64,000 nt of DNA from the IMG/VR virus record IMGVR_UViG_3300047472_000281, positions 1 to 64,000 of that record, one strand, 5' to 3'. The notes below the pieces were generated by a model. It saw only the letters and a list, made by a program, of their open reading frames with translations. It was not told the DNA's origin and made no database searches. Origin of the DNA: a virus. Both the position numbers and the translations under genes were made by a program. Positions 42,423-49,995 of the stretch are shown here, one piece after another. How positions within the stretch are numbered: position 1 is the stretch's first letter; each line of letters opens with the position of its first letter.

Positions 42423-42802
42423 TCATGTACCTTTCAGTGTTCCTCGGCGCGTGCATCGTGCTGGTCATCGTCCTGGTGGCGCTGTTCGGCTGGGGCGGCA
42501 TTCTCTCCCTCACCCAGCGCCTCAGTCTGGCGGCCATCGCCGCCGGCATCGTCTGGGCAGGGCCGGGCAGGGCGCTGGGCCGCGAGCCCGGCCCCGGAGA
42601 CGCCTTGCTGCTGATCGGCGTGCTGGTCTACCTGATCGCCACCTATGGCCCGCGGATGTTCCAGCGACTCGACGGCCTGGACGGCGCCGTTGACGGTCGG
42701 ATCGACGGTCCCTTCTCGATCGAGAAGGGCAGGGTCGCCGCCAAGCACATGGAGGTCGATCGCCTGCGCGCCAAGACGGCCCGCGAGCGCGGCCGGCCAT
42801 GA
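42419..42802 (+). CDS. Membrane protein of the lysis cluster
   Basis: 127 residues from GTG 42419, with GGGGAGG seven bases upstream and a GTGA overlap with the holin candidate. Two or three hydrophobic segments (YLSVFLGACIVLVIVLVALF, LSLAAIAAGIVWA, ALLLIGVLVYLIATY), then a charged C-terminus. A second holin or antiholin is possible. Confidence 0.65.
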   Translation: MIMYLSVFLGACIVLVIVLVALFGWGGILSLTQRLSLAAIAAGIVWAGPGRALGREPGPGDALLLIGVLVYLIATYGPRMFQRLDGLDGAVDGRIDGPFSIEKGRVAAKHMEVDRLRAKTARERGRP

Positions 42803-42900
42803 TCGCGCGCGCCTGGGATCGGCTGCTGGAATTGATCCTGGCCGCCGTCGTCATGGCGCTGCTCTACGCGTACCTGCGGCGACGCTCGCCGCCGAACTGA
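42799..42900 (+). CDS. 33-residue single-pass membrane protein
   Basis: ATG 42799 in an ATGA overlap with the previous gene; TGA at 42898-42900. The product has one hydrophobic helix (LLELILAAVVMALLYAY) followed by RRRSPPN. A basic tail behind one helix is typical of small lysis-associated membrane proteins. Too short for ordinary gene finders, but coupling and composition support it. Confidence 0.55.
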   Translation: MIARAWDRLLELILAAVVMALLYAYLRRRSPPN

Positions 42901-42950
42901 ACGACTGAACGCCTGGCGTTCAGCACCCCCTCACATCAAAGGACGTCACG

Positions 42951-43166
42951 ATGACCGAAGCTCAGGTCCAGCACATGGTTGACCGCTTCCTGGCGTGGAA
43001 GCTGCCCGAAGCCTTCCGGCCGGACGGCGGCATCACCTTCAAGGCCGAGTTCAACGAACACACCGACCACCCGATGAAGCACGAGCCGAGTGGGACCAAT
43101 CTGCTCGACGCCTCCCAAGCCCAGGCGATGGTGCGTCACATGCTGGACGGCCTTCCGCAGGGCTAG
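42951..43166 (+). CDS. Hypothetical protein beside the endolysin
   Basis: 71 residues, ATG 42951 with AAAGGA upstream. Soluble, acidic/histidine-rich (VQHMVDRFLAWKLPEAFRPD). Similar short proteins accompany lysis or tail genes in alphaproteobacterial phages. Function unknown. Confidence 0.65.
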   Translation: MTEAQVQHMVDRFLAWKLPEAFRPDGGITFKAEFNEHTDHPMKHEPSGTNLLDASQAQAMVRHMLDGLPQG

Positions 43167-43199
43167 TCCCTCCCCCCACATCGCTAGAAGGACATAATC

Positions 43200-43610
43200 A
43201 TGGGCCCCATCAGGTTCCTGACGATCCACTGCGCCGCTACACCTGAAGGACGCGACGTCAGCCCGGAAGACATCGCCGCCTGGGACATCAAGAAGTTCGG
43301 CCAGGAGAGCTATCACCACATCGTCACGCTGGACGGCGCCGACCATGTGCGCTTGGCCGACAACGTGAAGGGCGCCCACGTCGGCGGCGCCAACACCGGC
43401 AACATCGGCGTCTGCTATGTCGGTGGTTGCGATAAGGCGATGAACGCCAAGGACACCCGCACGATCGCCCAAAAGGCCACGCTGGCCAGGATCGTGAAGA
43501 CCTATCAGGCCAAGTACCCCGGCCTGATCGTCAGGGGGCACAACGAATGGCCCGGCGTCGCGAAGGCCTGTCCGTCGTTCGATGTCAGCGAATGGCTGAA
43601 GGCGCTGTGA
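43200..43610 (+). CDS. Endolysin, N-acetylmuramoyl-L-alanine amidase (T7 lysozyme type)
   Basis: 136 residues, ATG 43200 with GAAGGA upstream. It fits the Amidase_2/T7 lysozyme family in full: zinc ligands His10 (TIHCAAT), His114 (RGHNEWPG) and Cys124 (KACPSFDV), with Tyr38 and Lys122 at the catalytic positions. It cleaves the amide bond between muramic acid and L-alanine. No signal peptide, so release should need the holin. Confidence 0.93.
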   Translation: MGPIRFLTIHCAATPEGRDVSPEDIAAWDIKKFGQESYHHIVTLDGADHVRLADNVKGAHVGGANTGNIGVCYVGGCDKAMNAKDTRTIAQKATLARIVKTYQAKYPGLIVRGHNEWPGVAKACPSFDVSEWLKAL

Positions 43611-43831
43611 CCAAGGCCGCCATCGATCGCGAGGACGTGCTGGAGGTGTTGTTCGACATCACTCCTGTGCGGGTTCGCAAGGGTCGGCCGAACGCCTCCA
43701 CCCCCGAAGACGACGACGTCAGGGCCATGGGCCGCCAGATCGGGCGGTTCCTGGAAGACCTGCCGGGCGAAGTCACCGTGTCGGAGCTGCGCGAGCTGCT
43801 GACCGAAGCCACAAGCAGGACAAACGCATGA
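43607..43831 (+). CDS. Hypothetical protein
   Basis: 74 residues from GTG 43607 (GTGA overlap with the endolysin); ATG 43592 is an alternative. Charged helical protein (RKGRPNASTPEDDDVRAMGR, LPGEVTVSELRELL). No recognised family. Confidence 0.6.
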   Translation: MTKAAIDREDVLEVLFDITPVRVRKGRPNASTPEDDDVRAMGRQIGRFLEDLPGEVTVSELRELLTEATSRTNA

Positions 43832-44433
43832 CCAAGGTCTTCTTCTGCGAAGAAACGCCTCACATCGAGGTGTTCCTGCGCCGCTTCGTCTTCAGCAAGG
43901 GCGACGGTGGGTGTTCCCACGACGCGTCCAGCAAGACACCGCTCGGCCGCTTCGAGTGGCCAGTGCGCAGCTATCTCGACGGCGACGTCATGGACGTCGA
44001 TCGCGGCCACGCGCTGTGGCCGGTCGCCTGCGACGCCTGCGGCTACCTCTTCCAGCCGACCGACGAGTGGCAGGCCTATCAGTGCAGGGTCATGCGCAGG
44101 ATCGACACCGGCGAGGAACTGCCCGTTACCCGCCATCTGAGCAGTCTCCCGCCTGGCGCGGTCTTCGAATGCTGGTGGTCGGGCCGAGTCGGCGCCGACG
44201 GTCGATCCCTGGCGGTGGTCACACCTGGCGGGGAGTGGATGATCGACAGCCGCGCCTCCAACTGCACCAAGCCCGATGACGACACGCATCGCTGCTGGGT
44301 GCGGCACGGGCGGCCGGAAGATGGTGACCTGCACGTCGACAAGGCGGGGCTGACCTGCGAGGCGGGCGCCGGCTCAATCATCGCCGGCGACTTCCACGGC
44401 TTCCTGCACCACGGCGAACTGAGGCCATGCTGA
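43828..44433 (+). CDS. Hypothetical protein
   Basis: 201 residues, ATGA overlap at 43828. Contains HALWPVACDACGYLFQPTDE with a CDAC pair and GEWMIDSRASNC; also aromatic-rich. It resembles uncharacterised proteins from rhizobial and Caulobacter phages. Role unknown. Confidence 0.7.
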   Translation: MTKVFFCEETPHIEVFLRRFVFSKGDGGCSHDASSKTPLGRFEWPVRSYLDGDVMDVDRGHALWPVACDACGYLFQPTDEWQAYQCRVMRRIDTGEELPVTRHLSSLPPGAVFECWWSGRVGADGRSLAVVTPGGEWMIDSRASNCTKPDDDTHRCWVRHGRPEDGDLHVDKAGLTCEAGAGSIIAGDFHGFLHHGELRPC

Positions 44434-44543
44434 TGAAACAGGATGAACCTGGCCTTGTCGTGCCGATCGTCCTGATCCTGATCTGTGTGATCGGCGCCGT
44501 CTGCCTGGCTTCGGGCCTGCCTCTCGGGAGCACATGGGTATGA
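44427..44543 (+). CDS. 38-residue single-pass membrane protein
   Basis: ATG 44427 overlaps the previous gene's end; TGA 44541-44543. After KQDEPG comes one hydrophobic helix (VVPIVLILICVIGAVCLA). It also overlaps the i-spanin start at 44534. A second in-frame ATG is at 44433. The overlaps on both sides support it as a real small lysis-cluster protein. Confidence 0.5.
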   Translation: MLMKQDEPGLVVPIVLILICVIGAVCLASGLPLGSTWV

Positions 44544-45001
44544 ACCTGCCCGACCTCACACCGACCGGACAGATCCGCAAGGTCGGCAAGCTGATCGCGA
44601 TCGCCGTGGCGGTGGTCATCAGCATCATCGGCGCGCTGGTTGTGATGAAGTTCGTCGGCGATCCGTTCGGCTTCGGTAAGCGCAAGACCGAGACCGCCCA
44701 GGCCACCGCCACCGTCAATGGCCAGCAGGCCGCCAGCAACGCCGCTGGAGCGGCCATCAATGACAATCGGGCTGGCAACGTCGCCCGGCTCGATAGAACC
44801 GCCCAGGAGGGCCAAAATGCGATCTGGCGTGCGGATGATCTCGACGCTGCTTATGGCAGCTACCTCGCTCACCTTGAGTGCCTGCGCGACCAGGGTCGTG
44901 CCCCTGTCGCCGTTCGTGCAGCTGACGACCGGGGACCGGACGCCGGCGCCGAACCCGACGGCGCCTGCGAGGCCGACGCTGCGGCCAGCGACCAGCCCTG
45001 A
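44534..45001 (+). CDS. Rz: i-spanin (Rz-like)
   Basis: 155 residues, ATG 44534 with GGGAG upstream. Residues about 20-41 form one inner-membrane helix (LIAIAVAVVISIIGALVVMK), followed by a periplasmic helical region. The o-spanin gene is read in another frame within its 3' half. Together they fuse inner and outer membranes at the last lysis step. The periplasmic tail loses helix where the genes overlap, as usual for nested pairs. Confidence 0.8.
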   Translation: MGMNLPDLTPTGQIRKVGKLIAIAVAVVISIIGALVVMKFVGDPFGFGKRKTETAQATATVNGQQAASNAAGAAINDNRAGNVARLDRTAQEGQNAIWRADDLDAAYGSYLAHLECLRDQGRAPVAVRAADDRGPDAGAEPDGACEADAAASDQP

Positions 45002-45191
45002 GGCCAGGGAAGAGCGCGACTATCTGATGGCGGTGGTGATCAAGCCGCTGATGGCCTTCAGTCTGCTCCAGGAGCGCGCCAAGCAGGCCGAGGGCCAGCG
45101 GGCCGACGGCGTGGTCGCCAAGGTAGACGCCTTCAATACGGCGGTCGAGCGCAAGCGGCGCTGGCTACCCTGGGCGCGCGACAAGCCCTGA
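44817..45191 (+). CDS. Rz1: o-spanin lipoprotein (Rz1-like), nested in the i-spanin gene
   Basis: 124 residues from ATG 44817, AGGAGG six bases upstream. Signal peptide with lipobox LSAC (Cys23), then a proline-rich stretch (TPAPNPTAPARPTLRP) typical of Rz1, and an unusually long helical C-terminus past the end of the i-spanin gene. The nested start in a shifted frame is the classical spanin arrangement. Confidence 0.85.
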   Translation: MRSGVRMISTLLMAATSLTLSACATRVVPLSPFVQLTTGDRTPAPNPTAPARPTLRPATSPEAREERDYLMAVVIKPLMAFSLLQERAKQAEGQRADGVVAKVDAFNTAVERKRRWLPWARDKP

Positions 45192-45218
45192 CCATATTGC
45201 TGACGTCAAGAACATGGT

Positions 45219-45250
45219 GCGCCCCTGGCTTCGGCCGGGGGCGCTTTTTT
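45219..45250 (+). terminator. Intrinsic terminator of the late operon
   Basis: Stem GCGCCCC (45219-45225) with GGGGCGC (45238-45244), an inner GGC-ttcg-GCC tetraloop, then six T. It lies 28 bases after the o-spanin gene. The opposite strand has no U-run, so it acts for rightward transcription only. Confidence 0.92.
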
Positions 45251-45266
45251 GATTCCTGGGCGGTGG

Positions 45267-45584
45267 TTATCGCCTGACCCGGCCGGCTTGCGCCGCCGGC
45301 CGGCGGCTGCGGATATCATGCAGAAGCGAACGTCGGTGGCGAGCGGCGGCCGAACTTGCGAGGAATCGGCGCAACCAAGCATGCCCATTGCGCGTGATCG
45401 TGCAGGTACCCGTCCATTTGATGTCGGCCGTGGTGAAGTCCGCCTCGTCCTTGAGCGGATCCACATAGGCGTGGCGGGCTGGCCAGGTCAGGCTTGGGAA
45501 CGTCAAGTCGACGGAGACCACTTCCACCCGCTCGCCGTTCACCGTCATGAGCGACCAAGAACCCGCCTGAACGGCGCCGGTCAT
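45267..45584 (-). CDS. Hypothetical protein, last gene of the leftward accessory operon
   Basis: 105 residues, ATGA overlap with the upstream gene at 45581. Contains VEVVSVDLTFPSLTWPARHA and a basic C-terminus. No family recognised. It faces the late operon terminator. Confidence 0.6.
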   Translation of the reverse strand: MTGAVQAGSWSLMTVNGERVEVVSVDLTFPSLTWPARHAYVDPLKDEADFTTADIKWTGTCTITRNGHAWLRRFLASSAAARHRRSLLHDIRSRRPAAQAGRVRR

Positions 45585-46141
45585 AGGTCGCCGCCGCGCG
45601 GCCGCATGGCGAGGCGGGTCACGTTGGGGTCGTCGACTACCTTTAAGGCTTCACGCAGATAGGGCGTGTCGGCGGCGCGCCACCGGCCGGCCGCTTCGAA
45701 CTCGTCCTGCAAGGCCATGTTCTTCTTGGCCCAGTCGATCGCTATCTCGGTCTTGCCGACCGAGGCGGGCTTGTGGATGACGACGATCTCGCCATCAGCC
45801 ATCCAGCGGTCCAGACCCCAGAGGCCAGTTCCGCCGGGCGTGCCCTCGAACCGCCAGCCACGGCCCTCGCCGAGGGGCGTCCTTCGCTCCATCCAGTGCT
45901 CGCCGAGTCCCCTGACACGATCGGGGTAGAGGCATTCCTTGGCGTCCAGGATCTTCATCCCAAGGCAGGTTCGCGCTCCGTCAGCGTCCCGCCCGAGCGC
46001 GGCGGGGTAATCCACGCCGATTTCGTTGACCTCTGCGCCGGTCAGCCAGACATAGTACGGGCGCTCCTGACCGCCCTCATCGGCCGCGGCGAGCAGTCGG
46101 CGGGTGTCCAATTCGGCCAGAAGCTGCTTCAGAATGCTCAT
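45581..46141 (-). CDS. Hypothetical protein
   Basis: 186 residues, overlapping both neighbours. A tryptophan-rich middle (GLGEHWMERRTPLGEGRGWR) and HKPASVGKTEIAIDWAKKNM, which is not a true P-loop because the first glycine is absent. Function unknown. Confidence 0.65.
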   Translation of the reverse strand: MSILKQLLAELDTRRLLAAADEGGQERPYYVWLTGAEVNEIGVDYPAALGRDADGARTCLGMKILDAKECLYPDRVRGLGEHWMERRTPLGEGRGWRFEGTPGGTGLWGLDRWMADGEIVVIHKPASVGKTEIAIDWAKKNMALQDEFEAAGRWRAADTPYLREALKVVDDPNVTRLAMRPRGGDL

Positions 46142-46419
46142 GGCAGGCGCCCCGGAGGTCTCGGGACAGGGCGAACGCCCGTTGAGCCCTGGATGATGGC
46201 GTCGAGATCATGCTGGACGGCGGCCAGGCCACGCTGAAGGTGGTAGGCTAGGTCGCTACCGTCAGTCCCGTCGAGCTGCCGCCATGTGGTCATGAAGTTG
46301 AACTCACGGTCGGCGTTCTCGATGTGGATCGCGATACCCTCAGGAAGGACGATGAGGGTGGTTGGGAATCGCGCCTTATCAGCCATCTCGGCCGCCGCTC
46401 GTAGCTGCAGGGTCCACAT
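46138..46419 (-). CDS. Hypothetical protein
   Basis: 93 residues, coupled by overlap with its neighbours. Sequence WTLQLRAAAEMADKARFPTT, then a strand pattern and a helical middle, with a proline-rich end. No recognised domain. Confidence 0.6.
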   Translation of the reverse strand: MWTLQLRAAAEMADKARFPTTLIVLPEGIAIHIENADREFNFMTTWRQLDGTDGSDLAYHLQRGLAAVQHDLDAIIQGSTGVRPVPRPPGRLP

Positions 46420-46820
46420 CAGATCTCACCTCCAACAAAGGTCTCGTACAAGGCTAGCCGGGTGCGCTGGAGTTCCAGGGTTTGGTAGCCCTTCGCCGCG
46501 TCATCGTAGCTCTGGTTCAGGTCGATGATGGGCATTGGAAAGCTGGACGCGCGAGCTTCGGCCAGATCAATAGGATCTCCCTCGCCCACGCCGACGATGG
46601 GCGGCGACAGGCGGGGATCGTATCCCAAGGCCTTGACCCAGCGGGCGCGCTCGCGATCCATCTGGCGCAGCGCTCGTATGGCCGGCGAGCCATAGATCCG
46701 CTCGAACACCTCGCGCGGGATGTGGTGCAGACGTCCGGTATGGCGGCTGATGTAGAAGTTCGCCGACGGCCGCCGCCAATACTTGCTCTTCACCCGGTGG
46801 TTGGCGGTGCGGAGACGCAT
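46419..46820 (-). CDS. Hypothetical protein
   Basis: 133 residues; start overlaps the stop of the gene upstream by one base. Basic N-terminus (RLRTANHRVKSKYWRRPSAN) then YISRHTGRLHHIPREVFERI. Could bind nucleic acid, but no family is seen. Confidence 0.6.
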   Translation of the reverse strand: MRLRTANHRVKSKYWRRPSANFYISRHTGRLHHIPREVFERIYGSPAIRALRQMDRERARWVKALGYDPRLSPPIVGVGEGDPIDLAEARASSFPMPIIDLNQSYDDAAKGYQTLELQRTRLALYETFVGGEI

Positions 46821-47053
46821 CAGTCCGGCTCCCCGATGCCCAGCAGCCCGCGAAGGCTCGCCTGGATTTCATGCCGGCCCAAGCGCCGGGCCATGCTCAT
46901 GGCCTTCGCAGCGGTGTTGGCCGAGGCCTCGTCGTCGAAGGTGATGCCGCCGAAAGGGCCAAGCTTGTCGCTAAGCCAGATCGTCCAGCGCTTGCCGTTG
47001 GGCTTGACGAAGAAGTCGTCGGCGATGGTGTCGTAGTGGACGAGCGCGACCAT
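46820..47053 (-). CDS. Hypothetical protein
   Basis: 77 residues, one-base overlap with the upstream gene. Compact soluble protein (KPNGKRWTIWLSDKLGPFGG). Function unknown. Confidence 0.6.
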   Translation of the reverse strand: MVALVHYDTIADDFFVKPNGKRWTIWLSDKLGPFGGITFDDEASANTAAKAMSMARRLGRHEIQASLRGLLGIGEPD

Positions 47054-47295
47054 CAGGCTTTCTCCGCTCGGACTTCGGCGATCATCGCCGAGAAAGCATC
47101 GGCCAGAATGCCAGGGCGGGGCTGGCCGGCCATCGCCAACGCAAACTCGCGGAGCCCGGCCCTGACCATCGCTATATCGCGATCCTGCAGCGTGAATAGG
47201 AAGTCATCGACCAACTCGGCAGGAGTCTTGGCGCGCGCCATACCCTCGGCCGCAACTTCGAGCAGTCTTTCGCGCATTGTCTGTGGGTGAGCCAT
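47053..47295 (-). CDS. Hypothetical helical protein
   Basis: 80 residues from ATG 47295, whose start overlaps the stop of the gene at 47295-47816. Fully helical (RERLLEVAAEGMARAKTPAE, FALAMAGQPRPGILADAF). No recognised family. Confidence 0.6.
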   Translation of the reverse strand: MAHPQTMRERLLEVAAEGMARAKTPAELVDDFLFTLQDRDIAMVRAGLREFALAMAGQPRPGILADAFSAMIAEVRAEKA

Positions 47296-47816
47296 CAGAC
47301 GGGCTCCCGGTCCATGACGACCGTGACGTCGTGGTTGTCGGTCCACAGCCAGCAGGCTGCGCGGGTGATGGCGGCGTCGACGACGGCGAAGAAGAAGCCC
47401 ACGCCAGGATCGTTCAGCACGTCCAGCTGCTCGGGCTCGAGGCGCAGGCCATGATCGGGGAGGCGGAGCAGCTTCAGGATATGCCGCTCGCCCAGCGGCC
47501 GGCGGATCGGCGCCGACAGGCCGTCAGGATCCGCGCGGCGGGCCGCCAGCGCCTCTTCCTGCAGTTCCTTGGCCAGAGCCTCGACGGCCGTCTCGATCGA
47601 CCACAGGGCGTCGCGCAGGGGATTGGGATAGCCGATCTTGGCTGAGCGCTCCCAGGACACCACGATGCTGTTGGTGGTCTCGCCGCGGCCGGCGTTGATC
47701 GCGTTGGCCAGGGCGGAGATGTGCCGGCGCTCCAGATTGATCGCGGTGCGCATCCCCCGGCTCTCTGGGCCGGTCAGGGGGCGGTCTCGGTGGCCGAACA
47801 GGGCGCGGGAGGTCAT
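47295..47816 (-). CDS. Hypothetical protein behind a start-associated stem-loop
   Basis: 173 residues, ATG 47816 with AAGGAACC upstream and a copy of the conserved stem-loop at 47838-47853. Helical first half (RTAINLERRHISALANAINA) and a C-terminal GVGFFFAVVDAAITRAACWL region. No family recognised. Confidence 0.65.
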   Translation of the reverse strand: MTSRALFGHRDRPLTGPESRGMRTAINLERRHISALANAINAGRGETTNSIVVSWERSAKIGYPNPLRDALWSIETAVEALAKELQEEALAARRADPDGLSAPIRRPLGERHILKLLRLPDHGLRLEPEQLDVLNDPGVGFFFAVVDAAITRAACWLWTDNHDVTVVMDREPV

Positions 47817-47837
47817 GGGCGGTGGTTCCTTGGTGAG

Positions 47838-47853
47838 CCGTGCTCCTGCGCGG
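47838..47853 (-). repeat. Start-associated stem-loop, copy 1
   Basis: Upstream of the gene starting at 47816. On the leftward RNA: CCGCGC, four-base loop AGGA, GCACGG, with one C-A mismatch. The AAGGAA ribosome-binding site follows. The most diverged copy of the family. Confidence 0.65.
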
Positions 47854-47866
47854 CGTGGTTGCGATA

Positions 47867-48217
47867 TCAGAGGCGGCGCTTGGCCAGGGCGAGTCGTTCC
47901 ATCCGGACAGCTTCACACCACCATGCGGCGCCGAGGATCCGTGTCGAGGGCGGCTCTTCAAGCCAGGCCTCCACCTCCGCCTGGGCGCCGGCGGTGTCGC
48001 CGTAATCCCCCTGGATCTGGAGGAAGATCAGATAGGCGTCCTCGACCAGCACATAGGCCAGGGCCTTAGACCCGTTCGACGCGGCGATGCACGCCTGCAG
48101 AACGTCCAGATAGATCAGCGCGGCCTGCTGGGTGTTCAGGCCCATGGTCAGGGCGAGCTTGGCGATGCGCTCGTCGGTCGCATCGTTCTCGGGCGTGGCC
48201 TGCGAGGGGTTCGGCAT
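47867..48217 (-). CDS. Hypothetical protein
   Basis: 116 residues from ATG 48217 with AAGGAG upstream; a longer upstream frame is unlikely since it would cross a structured repeat. Sequence DERIAKLALTMGLNTQQAAL, then a helical body and GAAWWCEAVRMERLALAKRR. Unknown function. Confidence 0.65.
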   Translation of the reverse strand: MPNPSQATPENDATDERIAKLALTMGLNTQQAALIYLDVLQACIAASNGSKALAYVLVEDAYLIFLQIQGDYGDTAGAQAEVEAWLEEPPSTRILGAAWWCEAVRMERLALAKRRL

Positions 48218-48275
48218 AACGGCTCCTTGGCCTAGCAGAGTAGCACCGAGGGCGGATTGGGCCATAGGCTTCGCA

Positions 48276-48337
48276 GCTGACCCTTTCGCGTTTTGCGTCC
48301 ACCCTTCACGCTGAAAGGGTGGCCTGAAAGGGTCAGC
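48276..48337. repeat. Nested inverted repeat built from four GAAAGGGT-type units
   Basis: Outer arms GCTGACCCTTTC (48276-48287) and GAAAGGGTCAGC (48326-48337) are perfect complements of 12 bases. Inside are CCACCCTT (48299-48306) and AAGGGTGG (48315-48322). ACCCTTTC/GAAAGGGT units thus occur in both orientations within 62 bases between two leftward genes. Could be a protein-binding array or an RNA attenuator. Confidence 0.7.
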
Positions 48338-48479
48338 CATGGGCGAGCACTCCAAAGCCTTGCCGGGCAAGGGCTAGTAGGGGGCGAAGGGTGGCCAATC
48401 CGGCGCCCGAATAGAGCGGTTTTCCAGCCGCTTTCGCGGCCGCTCGGGCGTCACGGATAAGGGTCGATTTGGAAGACAT
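48333..48479 (-). CDS. Small protein, paralogue of the 1672-1863 product
   Basis: 48 residues from ATG 48479, AAGGAG nine bases upstream. ARAAAKAAGKPLYSGAGLAT then LLALARQGFGVLAHG, with the AAK-AG-LYS-GLA core shared with the 63-residue product at 1672-1863. Its stop lies within the nested inverted repeat. Function unknown. Confidence 0.65.
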   Translation of the reverse strand: MSSKSTLIRDARAAAKAAGKPLYSGAGLATLRPLLALARQGFGVLAHG

Positions 48480-48507
48480 GGGCGTCGTCTCCTTAGGCGA
48501 GGGCCGA

Positions 48508-49425
48508 TTAGGCCGGAGGGTTGTTGGGAGGGGCGGTGTCGCTGAAGGGCAGGGGCGTCCAGCCGGCGAACCAGTCGTCGTCGAGACCACCAAGGCCGAA
48601 GGGCCCAGCGAGCCCCCAGCCCTCGTCAAGACCTTCATCAACACCGTCGGTGTCGATGCCTGGGTGACGGATCACGACCCAGAGGCCGCCAAAGCGATCG
48701 AGATCGGCGCGCCCGGGGATTTCCGGCTTGAAGCGGGCCAGGACCGGCGTCCTGTTCTTCAGGGCCTTCGACATCGGGCGCAGAGCGTCGAGCAGTGGAC
48801 CTTCCCATGTTGCCCGGCCATGCTCGCGCATCTTCTCGTCGATTGCCAGGCGGCAGGACCGCAGAGCGTTGGGCTCGGAGTCCTGCAGGTCGACGTCCTG
48901 GTCGCCCAACATCAGGCGATTGACGTTGTGGTTCATGACCAAGCGCCAGCGATAGGTCGTGCCGTACTTGGCATTGAGCCGGATATTGGCCTCGTCCAAG
49001 TAGTCGAGGCGGGCCTTGTCGGCTTCCAGCGCCGCGCACCTAGCCTCGGCGGCGACGGCGCGTGCGACCTGCTCCTCGCAGCGCAGGGCCATGTCCTCGG
49101 CGTTTTGGCGCCACGTCATGGGCCAGAGAGGCCCACAGCCATTGGGGCAGGGCTCGGTCTTGTTGTCGCCAGCCGTGATCGCGCCCGACTGGGCGTGGAG
49201 CACGTTGCGGACCAGGACGAACGAGCACTTGGCGCACCGCATCATGCCGGGGACGACATCGGCTCTGGCCGCCGAGCTGTCGCCCGACAAGGCTTGGGCC
49301 GCAACCACTAGCAGCGAGGCCGTTTCCTGAGCGTAGGGCGTGGCGCCGATCACTTCGCCCCGCATGAAGCGGTCCGCTAGCTCCAAGAGGCGCGGCGTGG
49401 GGTCAACTGTTTGGGGGGAAGACAT
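48508..49425 (-). CDS. Hypothetical zinc-ribbon phage protein
   Basis: 305 residues, ATG 49425 behind AAGGAACC and a stem-loop copy. N-terminal region LLELADRFMRGEVIGATPYA, then CAKC (about residue 64) and CPNGC (about 93) as a zinc ribbon, a helical segment (MALRCEEQVARAVAAEARCA) and a long C-terminus. The ALRCEEQVA helix is common in phage accessory proteins of the Eaa/Ead style. Function unknown. Confidence 0.7.
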   Translation of the reverse strand: MSSPQTVDPTPRLLELADRFMRGEVIGATPYAQETASLLVVAAQALSGDSSAARADVVPGMMRCAKCSFVLVRNVLHAQSGAITAGDNKTEPCPNGCGPLWPMTWRQNAEDMALRCEEQVARAVAAEARCAALEADKARLDYLDEANIRLNAKYGTTYRWRLVMNHNVNRLMLGDQDVDLQDSEPNALRSCRLAIDEKMREHGRATWEGPLLDALRPMSKALKNRTPVLARFKPEIPGRADLDRFGGLWVVIRHPGIDTDGVDEGLDEGWGLAGPFGLGGLDDDWFAGWTPLPFSDTAPPNNPPA

Positions 49426-49445
49426 GGCGGTGGTTCCTTCGTAAG

Positions 49446-49462
49446 CCGCGCCTCATGCGCGG
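49446..49462 (-). repeat. Start-associated stem-loop, copy 2
   Basis: Perfect 6-bp stem CCGCGC/GCGCGG with a five-base loop, upstream of the gene starting at 49425. GCTGATT lies just outside on the plus strand, as in most copies. Confidence 0.85.
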
Positions 49463-49510
49463 GGCTGATTGGGCTGTAGGCTTCAGGTCGAGGCTGATTG
49501 GGCTGCAGGG

Positions 49511-49936
49511 TCAGGGCCAGCCGCTCTTCATCATACGCCGGCCGGGCGGAAACGGCGGCTTGACCAGGGTCAGATCGATTTGCACCGTGTTGGCGGTTTC
49601 ACGCCTGACGGCCGATCCCAGCGGCGCACCGGTCAGATTGTTGACGATGATCGCGGGCTGAGCGACGACTGCGCCCGACTCGATATCCTCGGTGCTCCAG
49701 CCGTTCGCAGCGGCCAGGGACCAGAGTGCAGCCACCCGCCGCGCGGCTTGGACGCGCTCATCTTGCGTCAGCAGGTAGGAATAGGCAGTGGTGGCCAAAC
49801 CGAGAAAGCGGCCACCGACCTTGATCCGAACGCTGCGCCACCGGTCCCATTTCGCCGGCTTGGCCGCTAGCGGCTCGTTGTCGCCGCCGCGCTTTCCGAT
49901 GGTGTTCGCCTCTTCGATCGCAAAGGGTGTGACCAT
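49511..49936 (-). CDS. Hypothetical protein
   Basis: 141 residues, ATG 49936 behind AAGGAACC and a stem-loop copy. Sequence VTPFAIEEANTIGKRGGDNE then RWRSVRIKVGGRFLGLATTA, beta-rich by eye. No recognised family. Confidence 0.65.
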   Translation of the reverse strand: MVTPFAIEEANTIGKRGGDNEPLAAKPAKWDRWRSVRIKVGGRFLGLATTAYSYLLTQDERVQAARRVAALWSLAAANGWSTEDIESGAVVAQPAIIVNNLTGAPLGSAVRRETANTVQIDLTLVKPPFPPGRRMMKSGWP

Positions 49937-49957
49937 GGCGGTTGGTTCCTTGTGTTG

Positions 49958-49974
49958 CCGCGCCACATGCGCGG
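49958..49974 (-). repeat. Start-associated stem-loop, copy 3
   Basis: Perfect 6-bp stem CCGCGC/GCGCGG with an ATGTG loop on the leftward RNA, upstream of the gene starting at 49936. Confidence 0.85.
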
Positions 49975-49995
49975 GGGCTGATTGGGTCGCAGGGT

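Noticed and set aside
45219-45250. Bidirectional terminator
   Set aside because: Only the rightward strand has a U-run after the stem; leftward transcripts would see none.
45581-46141. P-loop ATPase from KPASVGKTE
   Set aside because: The required glycine or alanine five residues before GKT is absent and there is no Walker B motif.
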